Under the pieces are notes generated by a model, which made no database searches, was not told the origin of the DNA, and worked only from the letters and a program-made list of their open reading frames with translations. From Roseburia_C sp031555935 (GTDB lineage Bacteria > Bacillota > Clostridia > Lachnospirales > Lachnospiraceae), in NCBI GenBank assembly GCA_031555935.1, contig JAVBTX010000027.1, positions 1 through 64,000 on the forward strand: a stretch of 64,000 nucleotides of DNA, written 5' to 3'. Positions 30,676 through 40,365 of the stretch are shown here, one piece after another (position 1 is the stretch's first letter; each line of letters opens with the position of its first letter). Made by a program: the position numbers and the translations under genes.

Positions 30676-31323
30676 TTAATCTCTTGATTCTATTACGATT
30701 GCAATTCCTTCTTCAAACTCTATCCGTCCTACCTCAGCCACAATCTCATTGCTGATGCCAAGGGTATTATCACTATAAAGCGTTGCCTCATCAAGCGGAT
30801 ATTTAAAGCCGGTCAAGGTTATTTTTTCTACGCTTGTCGTCAATGGCAGGATTGACACGTAGGTGCCAAACTGTTCATCACGGCGGATTTCCATGCTACC
30901 ATCGTTAAGTGATATACGATTATTTGCATCCACCAGATAGGTCAAAATATCACGAATTAACGCCTTATGCAAAAGCTGAATGTTGCCAATGACATGGTCT
31001 AATCGCGTTCCTGTTGCTCCTAATATATGAATCTCCTTGGCCTGATGCTCAAATGCAGTCGTTAATGCCAGCTCGGTATCTGTGGCATCTTTTTCCGGGC
31101 GAAATGCTTTCCAGATAATCTGCGGGAACTGATGAAAATATTCGATGACACTTTCATTTGCCGAATCAAAATCTCCGACAATACAGTCCGGCATAATATT
31201 CTGCTGCTTGCAAAAATGCAGACCGCCATCTGCAGCAATCAGATAATCTGCTCCATATCCGCGGATATACTCACTAGCAAATTCTTCATCGATACTGCCG
31301 CCGGTTATGATTAATGCCTTCAT
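30676..31323 (-). CDS. thiN: Thiamine diphosphokinase
   Basis: Transfers pyrophosphate from ATP to thiamine to make the cofactor TPP. The 215-aa protein has YLIAADGGLHFCKQQ, DCIVGDFDSANE and the catalytic stretch PEKDATDTELALT, followed by GATGTRLDHVIGNIQLL, and a C-terminal TPK_B1 domain. The start at 31323 has GGAG seven bases upstream. It is the usual last gene of the rsgA-rpe-thiN end of this operon. Confidence 0.95.
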   Translation of the reverse strand: MKALIITGGSIDEEFASEYIRGYGADYLIAADGGLHFCKQQNIMPDCIVGDFDSANESVIEYFHQFPQIIWKAFRPEKDATDTELALTTAFEHQAKEIHILGATGTRLDHVIGNIQLLHKALIRDILTYLVDANNRISLNDGSMEIRRDEQFGTYVSILPLTTSVEKITLTGFKYPLDEATLYSDNTLGISNEIVAEVGRIEFEEGIAIVIESRD

Positions 31324-31364
31324 TCTTTTACTCCATTCCAAACGTATATGAGACTCGCCTTTTG

Positions 31365-32018
31365 CTATTCATTCATGCGCGTTAAAAAGCTCTGGACATT
31401 ATCTCCGATGTCACCCTGAAATACGGCGCTGCCAGCTACAATTATATTTGCTCCGGCTGCCATTAAAAGGTCAATATTATCAAGTGTCACACCACCATCG
31501 ACCTCAATATCAATTTTAAGTCGCCGGCGTTCAACTAGCTGTTTGAGTTCCCGTACCTTATCAACTGTGTATGGGATTAACTGCTGGCCGCCAAAGCCTG
31601 GATTGACTGTCATAATTAATACCATGTCCACCTTTGACAGAATGCATTCTATCGAACTGATTGGCGTTGCCGGATTTAAAGCAACACCGGCTATAATCCC
31701 TTTTTCCTTAATTGCTTCAATCGTTCGATCAAGATGAGTACAAGCTTCTGCATGAACAGTAATCAAGTCCGCACCACACGCTACAAACTCATCAATGTAA
31801 CGAATTGGCTCTTCGACCATTAAATGAACATCAAAAATCCGCTCACTTTTACTTCGAACGGACTTTATGACCGGCATCCCAAAGGATATACTCGGAACAA
31901 ACATTCCGTCCATAACATCAACATGTAAATACTGAGCACCAGCTTCATCTAACTGCTGAATCTGTTCGCCCAGCTTGGAAAAATCTGCTGCTAATATCGA
32001 TGGCGATAAACAATTCAT
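31365..32018 (-). CDS. rpe: Ribulose-phosphate 3-epimerase
   Basis: Interconverts ribulose and xylulose 5-phosphates. The 217-aa TIM barrel has LSPSILAADFSKLGEQI, the metal-binding HVDVMDGMFVPSISFG, FDVHLMVEEP, and TVNPGFGGQQLI, with the C-terminal phosphate loop IVAGSAVF. An ATG four codons upstream (32030) lies only one base after AAAGG, which is too close, so I place the start at 32018. It lies between rsgA and thiN, as in many Firmicutes. Confidence 0.95.
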   Translation of the reverse strand: MNCLSPSILAADFSKLGEQIQQLDEAGAQYLHVDVMDGMFVPSISFGMPVIKSVRSKSERIFDVHLMVEEPIRYIDEFVACGADLITVHAEACTHLDRTIEAIKEKGIIAGVALNPATPISSIECILSKVDMVLIMTVNPGFGGQQLIPYTVDKVRELKQLVERRRLKIDIEVDGGVTLDNIDLLMAAGANIIVAGSAVFQGDIGDNVQSFLTRMNE

Positions 32019-32061
32019 AATAATAATCATACCTTTCTCACAGCCTGCAAATTTGCTGCTT

Positions 32062-32940
32062 TTAGTATTTTTTGATTGCTTTTAGTTCTTCATAAAGAGT
32101 TGTATAATTCTCATATCGCACGGGATGAATCTTACCCTCGGCCAGGGCCTGCTTGATACCGCAGTCTGGTTCATTAATATGGGCACAGCCTTGAAAACGA
32201 CAATATGGTTCATATGAAATAAATTCCTGATAATATCTACCAAGGTCTTCCTTTTCAAGGCCTGGTATCTGCATCGAGCTAAAGCCTGGTGTATCCATAA
32301 TATAACTTTGTCCCTGCAGATGAATTAACTGGGTATGTCTGGTCGTATGCTTGCCGCGTTCAATTTTTTTGCTGATTTCACCAGTCTCCATCTGAATGCC
32401 CGGTGCAATCAGATTAATAAGAGAGGATTTTCCCACGCCGGAAGGACCAGCGACTGCCGTTGTCTTATCCCTTAATATTTCCGTTAGTGCTTCAATTCCA
32501 ATGTTTTGTTTCGCACTTGTAAACAGAATCTCACTGCCGCAATCACGGTAAATCATCCGCAGTTGTTCTAAATGTGTTTCATCGGCCAGCTCACATTTGT
32601 TAAAGCAAATCGTTACTGGTACCGATTGATAATTCATCATAATTAAAAAGCGATCCAACAGATTAAAGTGCGGCTCAGGTTTCGCGACAGCAAAAATCAG
32701 CAGTGCCTGGTCAATATTAGCAACTGCCGGACGAATGAGTGCATTTTGCCGCGGCAGGATTTCGACTACATTTCCTGTCCTTGCTTCCTCATCAATCACA
32801 TCTATCATGACATCATCCCCAACCAGCGGTTTTATTTTCTGCTGGCGAAAAATGCCCTTTGCCTTACACTCATAAATTCCGGATTCCACTACATGTACGT
32901 AGTAGAATCCGGAAATTCCTTTTACAATCTTTCCTCGCAT
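32062..32940 (-). CDS. rsgA: Small-subunit ribosome biogenesis GTPase RsgA
   Basis: A 292-aa circularly permuted GTPase that helps mature the 30S subunit. It has an N-terminal OB fold, G4-like VTICFNKCEL before the P-loop AVAGPSGVGKSSLINL, the switch GKHTTRHTQLI, MDTPGFSSMQIP, and the C-terminal zinc finger CRFQGCAHINEPDCGIKQAL. Order and residues are those of the family. It follows the prkC gene by nine bases. Confidence 0.96.
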   Translation of the reverse strand: MRGKIVKGISGFYYVHVVESGIYECKAKGIFRQQKIKPLVGDDVMIDVIDEEARTGNVVEILPRQNALIRPAVANIDQALLIFAVAKPEPHFNLLDRFLIMMNYQSVPVTICFNKCELADETHLEQLRMIYRDCGSEILFTSAKQNIGIEALTEILRDKTTAVAGPSGVGKSSLINLIAPGIQMETGEISKKIERGKHTTRHTQLIHLQGQSYIMDTPGFSSMQIPGLEKEDLGRYYQEFISYEPYCRFQGCAHINEPDCGIKQALAEGKIHPVRYENYTTLYEELKAIKKY

Positions 32941-32949
32941 GAATTCCCC

Positions 32950-35007
32950 TTACAGTTGAATAAAAGTAACGTCCTTTGGTTCTTCTTCTCTAATTTGTTT
33001 ATTACCTTCTTCGTCATAATAGGTCCACGTTACCACTAAAACGCCGGTCGAACTATTTGCTATATTAGGCACTGAAAGATTTTGTGGAAAAGTCTTTAAA
33101 TCTTTCCATGTTTTTAACTTGTTACCGTCAGCATCATATAATATCGCGGTTGCCTTTCGATAATCTAGTCCATCTGTTGGCAACTCAAGATTATCATTGT
33201 AGGTATAATAGATTGTCTTCTTACCCAAGCTAATTGTCAATACAATACTAGTGGTTCCTTTATCAACAAACTTACCCGCAGCAATACTCTGGTCGATCAC
33301 ATTGCCTTCTGGAATATCGTCATTGTATTCACTTTTCGACGATACATTCAGACCGGCCTCTTCCAATTGCGCACGTGCATCAGCCTCTGGTGTATTATAA
33401 ACACTTGGTACCTGCACATTTTCACGTCCACGGCTGATAACAAGCGAAACTGTGTCACCTTTTTTCGCCGAAGTTCCGGCTGCCGGTTCGGTCCGAATGA
33501 CACGATTATTTTCTACACTATCGGTATATTCAAGTTTATCGTCACCAATAACAAATCCAGCTTGTTCCAATTTCGTCTTTGCGTCCGTGTCTAACATGTT
33601 TGTTACATCCACAATTGAAATAGTTCCCGCACCACTGCTGACTGTCACCTTAATCGTTGTATTCTTCGCCACATCGGTGTTTGCGTCAACACTCTGCGTT
33701 ACTATTTTACCTTCTTCGATGTCATCAGAGGATACCATGCCATCCTGCTCGATTTTTAAGCCAATTCCCTCCAATGCTGCTTTGGCCTCATCATAGGTCT
33801 TATTTTTCACATCTATCATGGTGACTGTATCTGTCTGGGTATTGCTGTCTGACTGTGTCTCGGTCTGGGTGGTATTTGTCTCTGTTTCGGGTTCCTTGTT
33901 TCCGCGAAATTTGAATACACCAAACATATTAAGCGCAATGACTACAATAATCGCAACAATTACAACCGCTGCTACAATTCCCATAATGGTAACCGCTTTT
34001 TCCATTTTCGGATTTAAAATGCCATCTTCGTCCTCGTCCTCGTCGGTTTCTTCTTCCGCTGAAACCGCCGCACTGTCACTCATAACAACCTTACTTGATT
34101 CTTTCGTAATCTGTTCTAATTCGTCCTGACCGATGATTCTCGTCTTATTCTGGTTAGCTACTGGCACCATCGTGACAAAATCTTCGTTTGGACTAATTAA
34201 TCCTTTTTTCAAATCTAACAGTAAATCTTCAATCGTCTGATAACGACGGTCGGCATTTTTCTGGGTACTTTTTAAAATAATTTTTTCCAAACTGATTGGC
34301 AGTTCAGATGCAAATGCACTTGGGGCTATCATTTCTTCCTGTAAATGCTGGATTGCCACCGCAACAGTAGTATCTCCGTCGAATGGCACCCGGCCCGTCA
34401 CCATCTCATACATTACGATACCAAGCGAATAGATATCACTTTTTCCATCCACATAGCCATTTCGCGCCTGCTCTGGTGATGCATAGTGCACCGAACCCAT
34501 CACATCAGAATTAATCGTGTTTGAAGTTGCCGCTCGGGCAATTCCAAAATCAGTCACCTTTACTTTTCCTTCGGTCGAAATAATTATATTCTGTGGTTTG
34601 ATATCGCGATGTACGATATGCTTATTATGAGCAGCTTCAATTCCACGTCCAACCTGAATCGCAATACTGATTGCTTCTTTGAAATTCAATTGTCCCTTTT
34701 TTTCAATATAAGTCTTTAACGTAATTCCTTCGACATATTCCATGACGATATAGTGCATACCATCTTCACTGCCAACATCATAAATATTGACGATGTTGGG
34801 ATGCTCTAGTCCGGCTGCCGACTGTGCTTCGGTTCGAAACTTGGTAACAAAGTTGACATCCTCACTAAATTCTTGTTTTAATACTTTAATCGCAACGCAA
34901 CGTCCCAGTACATGATCCTTTGCCTTATATACATCAGACATTCCGCCTGCGCCAATTTTCCCCAAGACCTCATAACGGTCTGCTATAAACATTCCCACTG
35001 TTAACAT
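32950..35007 (-). CDS. prkC: PASTA-domain Ser/Thr protein kinase
   Basis: A 685-aa membrane kinase that senses muropeptides or lipid II. The cytoplasmic kinase domain (about 10-270) has the glycine loop GKIGAGGMSDVYKAKD, VAIKVLK, HRDIKPQNI and DFGIARA. One membrane span (about 335-358) leads to three extracellular PASTA domains (about 395-600; repeats of VPSVYNTPEADARAQLEEAGL type), and then a further beta-rich domain of about 85 residues (YYTYNDNLELPTDG onwards) not typical of all PrkC proteins. Its start overlaps the phosphatase gene by seven bases, so kinase and phosphatase are made together. Confidence 0.96.
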   Translation of the reverse strand: MLTVGMFIADRYEVLGKIGAGGMSDVYKAKDHVLGRCVAIKVLKQEFSEDVNFVTKFRTEAQSAAGLEHPNIVNIYDVGSEDGMHYIVMEYVEGITLKTYIEKKGQLNFKEAISIAIQVGRGIEAAHNKHIVHRDIKPQNIIISTEGKVKVTDFGIARAATSNTINSDVMGSVHYASPEQARNGYVDGKSDIYSLGIVMYEMVTGRVPFDGDTTVAVAIQHLQEEMIAPSAFASELPISLEKIILKSTQKNADRRYQTIEDLLLDLKKGLISPNEDFVTMVPVANQNKTRIIGQDELEQITKESSKVVMSDSAAVSAEEETDEDEDEDGILNPKMEKAVTIMGIVAAVVIVAIIVVIALNMFGVFKFRGNKEPETETNTTQTETQSDSNTQTDTVTMIDVKNKTYDEAKAALEGIGLKIEQDGMVSSDDIEEGKIVTQSVDANTDVAKNTTIKVTVSSGAGTISIVDVTNMLDTDAKTKLEQAGFVIGDDKLEYTDSVENNRVIRTEPAAGTSAKKGDTVSLVISRGRENVQVPSVYNTPEADARAQLEEAGLNVSSKSEYNDDIPEGNVIDQSIAAGKFVDKGTTSIVLTISLGKKTIYYTYNDNLELPTDGLDYRKATAILYDADGNKLKTWKDLKTFPQNLSVPNIANSSTGVLVVTWTYYDEEGNKQIREEEPKDVTFIQL

Positions 35008-35744
35008 CTTTTCACCTCGTCAGAAAACGGTTCAACTACAATCACCGAAATATTATCTTTCCCACCGTGTTTATTAGCCGCCGCAACTAACTGCTCCGCC
35101 TTTTCCACAATGTCTCTCTGGCTTATAATTATCCTTCGTATTTCATTATCATGAATCATATTGGTAAGTCCATCGGAACACATCAAAATCTGGTCGTCCT
35201 CTTCGATTTCAACCTCAAAGAAATCAATTGATACATCCGCTATGGCGCCAATCGCTCTGGTTATTATATTTTTATCGGGATGCTCTTTGGCTGTTTCCTT
35301 ATCCATCTCACCCATGCGCACCATCTCTTCGACTAATGAATGGTCCTTCGTAATCTGTTGAATGTTCTGATTTACGACATACAATCTACTATCGCCTACG
35401 TTGGCAATGTAAAGACGGGTATCATAAATAGCCAAAGCCACGACGGTTGTTCCCATCCCTCTCATGGTTTCATTTTCTCTTGCCCGTTCCATCAGCTTGA
35501 TATTTGCCGTCTGAATGGCTTCTTCTAATAATGCGATTGGCTCTGTCAAATCAGACTTTGTAATTACATCCACCATTGTCTCAACAGTATATTTTGAAGC
35601 ATAATCTCCTGCATTATGTCCACCCATACCATCGGCTACAATAAATAGATTCGGTAGATTTCCAACCGGTTTTTCGGACGAATAAACAAAATCCTGATTC
35701 ATCTCACGATGCTGTCCAATATCCGTTATGGAAAATGTTTTCAT
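35001..35744 (-). CDS. prpC: PP2C-type Ser/Thr phosphatase, partner of PrkC
   Basis: A 247-aa metal-dependent phosphatase that reverses PrkC phosphorylation. Metal ligands are seen in MNQDFVYSSE, FIVADGMGGHNAGDYAS, MCSDGLTNMI and GGKDNISVIVVE; RGMGTTVVAL and NVGDSRLYVVN complete the PP2C signature. It sits between rlmN and prkC, the normal order. Confidence 0.96.
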   Translation of the reverse strand: MKTFSITDIGQHREMNQDFVYSSEKPVGNLPNLFIVADGMGGHNAGDYASKYTVETMVDVITKSDLTEPIALLEEAIQTANIKLMERARENETMRGMGTTVVALAIYDTRLYIANVGDSRLYVVNQNIQQITKDHSLVEEMVRMGEMDKETAKEHPDKNIITRAIGAIADVSIDFFEVEIEEDDQILMCSDGLTNMIHDNEIRRIIISQRDIVEKAEQLVAAANKHGGKDNISVIVVEPFSDEVKRC

Positions 35745-35753
35745 GCTTGTTTC

Positions 35754-36800
35754 CTACCTTTCCAAGTAACTTTGTCGTAACTGTCCACAGGCTCCATCGA
35801 TATCTCGGCCCATTTCCCTTCTTATAGTAACATTATTTCCGTATTTTTCAAGTTTATTTTTGAAATTGAGAATCTCCTGCTGCCCTGACTGCACGTAATC
35901 CCGCTCTTTTATCGGATTTACGGGAATCAAATTAATGTGGCAGTTCATCCCTTTAACCAGCCGGCAAAGTCGCTCAGCATCCTCATCGGTATCATTGACA
36001 CCACCAACGAGACTATATTCAAAAGAAATACGCCGGCCGGTTTTTTCAAAATAGCTCCGGCATGCATCCAATACCTCTGTGAGTTCGTATTTATTGGCAA
36101 TCGGCATCAGCTCCTGACGTTTTTCCTGTGATGATGCATGCAAAGACAACGCTAAGGTTATCTGTAATTTTTCTTCTGCCAACGCAAGCATCTTTGGTAC
36201 GATGCCACAAGTGGATATCGTAATCCCCCGCTGGCTGATATTGAGTCCATTTTCATCGGTTAAAAGCTGGATTAATTTCAGCAGATTATCGTAATTATCA
36301 AGCGGCTCACCACTACCCATCACGACCACATTGGAAATTCGTTCACCGATATCTGTACCGATTCGGTAAATCTGCTCTAATATTTCTGATGCAGTTAAGT
36401 TACGCACCACTCCATTTAGCGTTGAAGCACAAAAGCGGCAGCCCATCCGGCAGCCAACCTGAGACGACACACAGACCGAATTACCATGCTTATAACGCAT
36501 CAGTACACTTTCAATCATATTGCCATCTGGTAAGGCAAACAAATATTTTCTGGTGCCATCGAGTTTTGATACCTGCACCATTTCTGGTGTTAAGGTGATC
36601 AGCTCACATTCTGCTGCTAACTTTTTTCGTAATGGTTCCGCAATGTTGGTCATCTCGCCAAACATAGTTACCTGTTTGATATGAAGCCACTGGTAAATCT
36701 GTTTTGCCCGAAAAGCCTTCTCGCCCCAGCCGCATAGCAGTTCTTGTAATTCTGTTAGGCATAACGACTTAATGTCAATTTTATTGTTGTTTTCATTCAT
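35754..36800 (-). CDS. rlmN: 23S rRNA (adenine2503-C2)-methyltransferase
   Basis: A 348-aa radical SAM enzyme that methylates A2503 of 23S rRNA (and A37 of some tRNAs). The iron-sulfur cluster motif is CRMGCRFCAST, the GEP motif is VVMGSGEPLDNY, and the second catalytic Cys is in DIDGACGQLR near the C terminus. The N-terminal part has WGEKAFRAKQIYQWLH. It begins one base before the rsmB stop region ends, so the genes abut. Confidence 0.96.
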   Translation of the reverse strand: MNENNNKIDIKSLCLTELQELLCGWGEKAFRAKQIYQWLHIKQVTMFGEMTNIAEPLRKKLAAECELITLTPEMVQVSKLDGTRKYLFALPDGNMIESVLMRYKHGNSVCVSSQVGCRMGCRFCASTLNGVVRNLTASEILEQIYRIGTDIGERISNVVVMGSGEPLDNYDNLLKLIQLLTDENGLNISQRGITISTCGIVPKMLALAEEKLQITLALSLHASSQEKRQELMPIANKYELTEVLDACRSYFEKTGRRISFEYSLVGGVNDTDEDAERLCRLVKGMNCHINLIPVNPIKERDYVQSGQQEILNFKNKLEKYGNNVTIRREMGRDIDGACGQLRQSYLER

Positions 36801-38162
36801 TTATTTTTTCCTTAATTTGGCAATGAAAAATCCATCACAACTTTCTGCTCTTTCTGCCGAGACGGTTGGCAAAATCTGTTCCATCGACTCAACTTCGAAC
36901 TGCGGATACGTATCTAAGAACCAAGCAACATTTTCTTCATTCTCTTCACGGTTAATCGTGCAAGTGCTATATAACAATGCGCCACCTGGCTTGACATATT
37001 GATGTACCGTGTCTAAAATCTCACGCTGAAGCTTTACTAACTGCTTTTCCTTTTCCGGTGTCATCTTGTAACGAATGTCTTTTTTCTTACGCATTACTCC
37101 CAGACCAGAGCATGGCAAGTCAGCAATGACAATATCTGCTTTTTCAATGGATGCTTCATCTAAAATGCGGGCATCCTGACATTTTGCCTCTATATTAGTC
37201 ATCTGACAACGGGCGATATTTTGCTCAATCAGCTCCACCTTATAAGCGGTCAAATCGCGGGCTTCGACGTGACCTGGCTTCCCGCTTTCGCATGAATCTA
37301 CTTGCAGTGCTTCGGCAATATGTATGCTCTTTCCACCCGGTGCTGCACAGACATCAATAACATAATCACCAGCTTTGGGCTGGGCTATTTCTTTTACCAT
37401 CATCGAGCTAATATCCTGCACATAGAAATGTCCTTTGCGAAAACCGGATAAGGCTTGCAAGTAGTCAAAGCCTTCGATTTGAAATGCGTAGGGCAATGAA
37501 ATCGCCGAAGAATTTTCCGAAGAAAATTCTTTTACTAGAACGCCCTCTGCTTCCAACTCAGCCCGCAGCTTTGCTGGCGTGATTTTCGTCAGATTGGTAC
37601 GAATGGTGATTGGCGCTTCGACTTGCAGGGAGCTTAGAATATTTTCTACCGTCTCTGCATCATATGCCAACAGCCACTGCTTCACAATCCATTCCGGCAT
37701 TGAATAGCCAACCGATAACGCCTGCACCAGATTGTCTTCTTTCGCTGGGTATTTTACCTCGTCCATGCCACGACCAATGTTTCGCAGGACTCCGTTGACA
37801 AATCCGGTCAAATTATGAAACCCCTTCTTCTTGGCCAGCTTCACCATTTCATTGCAGGTTGCTGACGGCGGAATGGCATCCATATATTTCATTTCATATA
37901 CGCCCTGTCTCATAATACAACGAATCACAGGCTTCATTTTATTCACTTTGACCTTGGAAAATTGATTGATAATGTAATCTAATTCAATCATTCGTTCCAG
38001 TGTTCCTTCTGTTACCCGGGTAATATAGGCACGTTCCTTTTTATCGAGATACTGATATTTATTCAGCACATTTGAAATAGCGATGTGGCTGTACTCACCA
38101 TCACGGGTAATCGCCAGTAATAGTTCTAACACCAGTTCTCTTATATTTACCGAATTAGTCAC
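36801..38162 (-). CDS. rsmB: 16S rRNA (cytosine967-C5)-methyltransferase
   Basis: A 453-aa protein with an N-terminal NusB-like domain (RELVLELLLAI, AYITRVTEGTLERM) and a C-terminal methyltransferase domain with the SAM loop VIDVCAAPGGKSIHIAE, the catalytic motif ADLPCSGLGVMR and the second Cys in YSTCTINREENE. The best start is GTG 38162, with GGAGG ten bases upstream and an eight-base overlap (GTGACTAA) with the protease stop; a TTG at 38180 sits on the ribosome site. The gene belongs to the conserved fmt-yugP-rsmB-rlmN run. Confidence 0.95.
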   Translation of the reverse strand: MTNSVNIRELVLELLLAITRDGEYSHIAISNVLNKYQYLDKKERAYITRVTEGTLERMIELDYIINQFSKVKVNKMKPVIRCIMRQGVYEMKYMDAIPPSATCNEMVKLAKKKGFHNLTGFVNGVLRNIGRGMDEVKYPAKEDNLVQALSVGYSMPEWIVKQWLLAYDAETVENILSSLQVEAPITIRTNLTKITPAKLRAELEAEGVLVKEFSSENSSAISLPYAFQIEGFDYLQALSGFRKGHFYVQDISSMMVKEIAQPKAGDYVIDVCAAPGGKSIHIAEALQVDSCESGKPGHVEARDLTAYKVELIEQNIARCQMTNIEAKCQDARILDEASIEKADIVIADLPCSGLGVMRKKKDIRYKMTPEKEKQLVKLQREILDTVHQYVKPGGALLYSTCTINREENEENVAWFLDTYPQFEVESMEQILPTVSAERAESCDGFFIAKLRKK

Positions 38163-38868
38163 GACGACTTTTTCCTCCAAATAGTAATATCAAACGTAAC
38201 AACTGCAAGATGATGGCAGCCGCACTGGCAACATAGGTAAGGGCCGCGGCACCAAGAACTTTCTTAGTCTGGCCCAGTTCTTCGCCGCTTAGAATTCCCG
38301 TTTCATCCAGAATCTTAACGGCTCTGGCAGATGCGTTAAATTCCACCGGTAAGGTCACCAGTTGAAATAATACTGCGGCGGCAAAAAGAATAATTCCCGC
38401 GGTTACTAAGAAACTACCAGTGCCACCAATAAGTAAACCGATTATGATAACTGGCCACGCTAAGGTTGAGCCAATATTTGCAACTGGTACAATCGCGCTG
38501 CGCAGATTGAGCGGTACATAGCTCTGCTGATGCTGAATGGCATGACCACATTCATGCGCCGCAACTCCCACTGCTGCAACTGAAGCCGAACCATAAACAC
38601 TATCTGATAAATTCAAGGTCTTGTTGCGTGGGTCATAGTGGTCGGTTAATTTTCCTGACACCTGGCGAATCTGGACATCATGGATTCCTGCTGCCCGAAG
38701 TACCCGCTCTGCCGCTTGTGCACCAGTCATTCCCGATTGACTGCGACATTTATTATATTTTTTAAATGTTGTATTTACGCGTGCTGATGCTAGTAAACAT
38801 ATCACTGCACCAATTAAAACCAATACATAGGTTGGGTCCCAAAAACTATAATACATTCCATACGACAT
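38155..38868 (-). CDS. YugP-like membrane zinc metallopeptidase
   Basis: A 237-aa membrane protein with a span at about 12-32, an HECGH zinc motif in GVAAHECGHAIQHQ, and three further hydrophobic segments, the arrangement of the YugP (DUF neutral zinc metallopeptidase 2) family. The upstream region has NLSDSVYGSASVAAVG, also conserved. Its substrate is unknown. The gene regularly sits between fmt and rsmB in Clostridia. The stop overlaps the start of rsmB. Confidence 0.9.
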   Translation of the reverse strand: MSYGMYYSFWDPTYVLVLIGAVICLLASARVNTTFKKYNKCRSQSGMTGAQAAERVLRAAGIHDVQIRQVSGKLTDHYDPRNKTLNLSDSVYGSASVAAVGVAAHECGHAIQHQQSYVPLNLRSAIVPVANIGSTLAWPVIIIGLLIGGTGSFLVTAGIILFAAAVLFQLVTLPVEFNASARAVKILDETGILSGEELGQTKKVLGAAALTYVASAAAIILQLLRLILLFGGKSRRD

Positions 38869-38914
38869 ATTTATTCCTCCACTACTTTCCGCCTGTCTTT
38901 GAGGGGGACTTTCA

Positions 38915-39841
38915 TTAAATAATTGTCCCCTCAGTTACTGGATAGCCCCGCAGAAAATCAGCAATCGCCATCCGCTTTTTACCTTCTAGCTGAACTTCTA
39001 ATAATGCTAACTGACCATTTCCAGTCTGCACCCACAGTTCATCGCGGGTAACCTTAATCATTGTTCCCGCCCTGGCTGGCTCGTCACCAGTGACTACTGC
39101 AGCCTGCCAGATTTTCAAGGTTTTTCCATTTAGCTTCGTATATGCACTTGGCCACGGATTTAAGCCGCGCACCAAACGTTCGATTGATACCGCGTCCAGC
39201 TCCCAATTAATATTTCCCAATTGCTTATTTATCATTCCCACATGAGTGGCCTCGGTTTCATCCTGCGCAATATATTCAGCCGTCCCAGCTTTTATTTTAT
39301 CCATCACGGACACACATAAATCAGCTCCCGCGATTGCCAGACGGTCGAATAAACTGCCGCCGGTTTCATCTGCTGCCAATTCAATTTCAACCTTACCGAT
39401 GATATCACCCGTATCAATTCCAAGGGCCATCCGCTGAATGGTTACCCCGCTGACTTTATCACCATTGATGACCGCCCACTGAATCGGTGCCGCGCCGCGA
39501 TATTTCGGCAGCAATGAAGCATGGACATTAATACAGCCATATTGCGGCATTTCGAGGATTTCCTTTGGCAGTATCTGACCAAAAGCTGCCACAACAATCA
39601 TATCCGGCTGATAGCCACGCAGATATTCCACACATTCCTCTTCCCGTACCCGCTTCGGCTGATAGACTTCAAGTCCATGTACCAGTGCCGTTTCTTTGAC
39701 TGGTGGAAACTGAACTACATTCCCGCGGCCTTTTGGTTTATCCGGCTGTGTTACTACCAAAACCACTTCATGACCACATGCAATTATTTTTTCTAAGGTT
39801 TGGACCGCGAAATCCGGTGTTCCCATAAATATTACTCTCAT
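38915..39841 (-). CDS. fmt: Methionyl-tRNA formyltransferase
   Basis: Formylates initiator Met-tRNA. The 308-aa protein has RVIFMGTPDFAVQTLEKI, the catalytic block NVHASLLPKYRGAAPIQWA (Asn, His), GDKVSGVTIQRMALGIDTG with the Asp, and a C-terminal OB-like domain. I start at 39841, five bases after GGGAG; an ATG four codons upstream overlaps that site. It follows the deformylase gene by 33 bases. A GC-rich inverted repeat spans its stop codon, but no U-tract follows. Confidence 0.96.
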   Translation of the reverse strand: MRVIFMGTPDFAVQTLEKIIACGHEVVLVVTQPDKPKGRGNVVQFPPVKETALVHGLEVYQPKRVREEECVEYLRGYQPDMIVVAAFGQILPKEILEMPQYGCINVHASLLPKYRGAAPIQWAVINGDKVSGVTIQRMALGIDTGDIIGKVEIELAADETGGSLFDRLAIAGADLCVSVMDKIKAGTAEYIAQDETEATHVGMINKQLGNINWELDAVSIERLVRGLNPWPSAYTKLNGKTLKIWQAAVVTGDEPARAGTMIKVTRDELWVQTGNGQLALLEVQLEGKKRMAIADFLRGYPVTEGTII

Positions 39842-39874
39842 GCTTGCTCCCATCTGCTCGCTTCAGCAAGCATG

Positions 39875-40351
39875 TTATGCTTCATCCTCATCATAAACGA
39901 CATCATGTACTTCGCCTTCGACTAATTCCATATACATATGACCATCCAAATGGTCCAGCTCATGGCAAATTGCCCGTGCCAACAGCTCGGTTCCTTCGAT
40001 TTCAAATGCTTCCATATGTTCATCAAAGGCTTTCGCTTTCACATAATTTGGTCTGGTGACCACACCGGATTTACCTGGCAGGCTTAAGCAGCCTTCGTCG
40101 CCGGTCTGGCTATCAGCCGTTTCAATAATTTCTGGATTAATCATTACAATTGGTCCATCACCGACATCAATGACAACCAGTCGTTTTAAGATGCCAACCT
40201 GCGGTGCCGCCAGACCTACCCCATTTGCTTCATACATGGTGTCTAACATGTCATCAATTAACAGCTCTATCTTTGGTGTTACCTCAGTAATTTCCCGGCA
40301 TGGTTTTGTTAATACCGAATCTCCTACCATTCTGATTTTTCTTAAAGCCAT
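39875..40351 (-). CDS. def: Peptide deformylase
   Basis: A 158-aa metalloenzyme that removes the formyl group from new proteins. All three family motifs are intact: GVGLAAPQVG, EGCLSLPGKSG, and HELDHLDGHMY with the two metal His and the catalytic Glu. The neighbouring fmt gene adds the group that this enzyme removes. It lies 14 bases after priA. Confidence 0.96.
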   Translation of the reverse strand: MALRKIRMVGDSVLTKPCREITEVTPKIELLIDDMLDTMYEANGVGLAAPQVGILKRLVVIDVGDGPIVMINPEIIETADSQTGDEGCLSLPGKSGVVTRPNYVKAKAFDEHMEAFEIEGTELLARAICHELDHLDGHMYMELVEGEVHDVVYDEDEA

Positions 40352-40365
40352 TTTTATTATTCCTC

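Noticed and set aside
38911..38938. GC-rich inverted repeat at the end of fmt as a terminator
   Set aside because: No T-tract follows on the minus strand, and the operon continues into the metallopeptidase gene.
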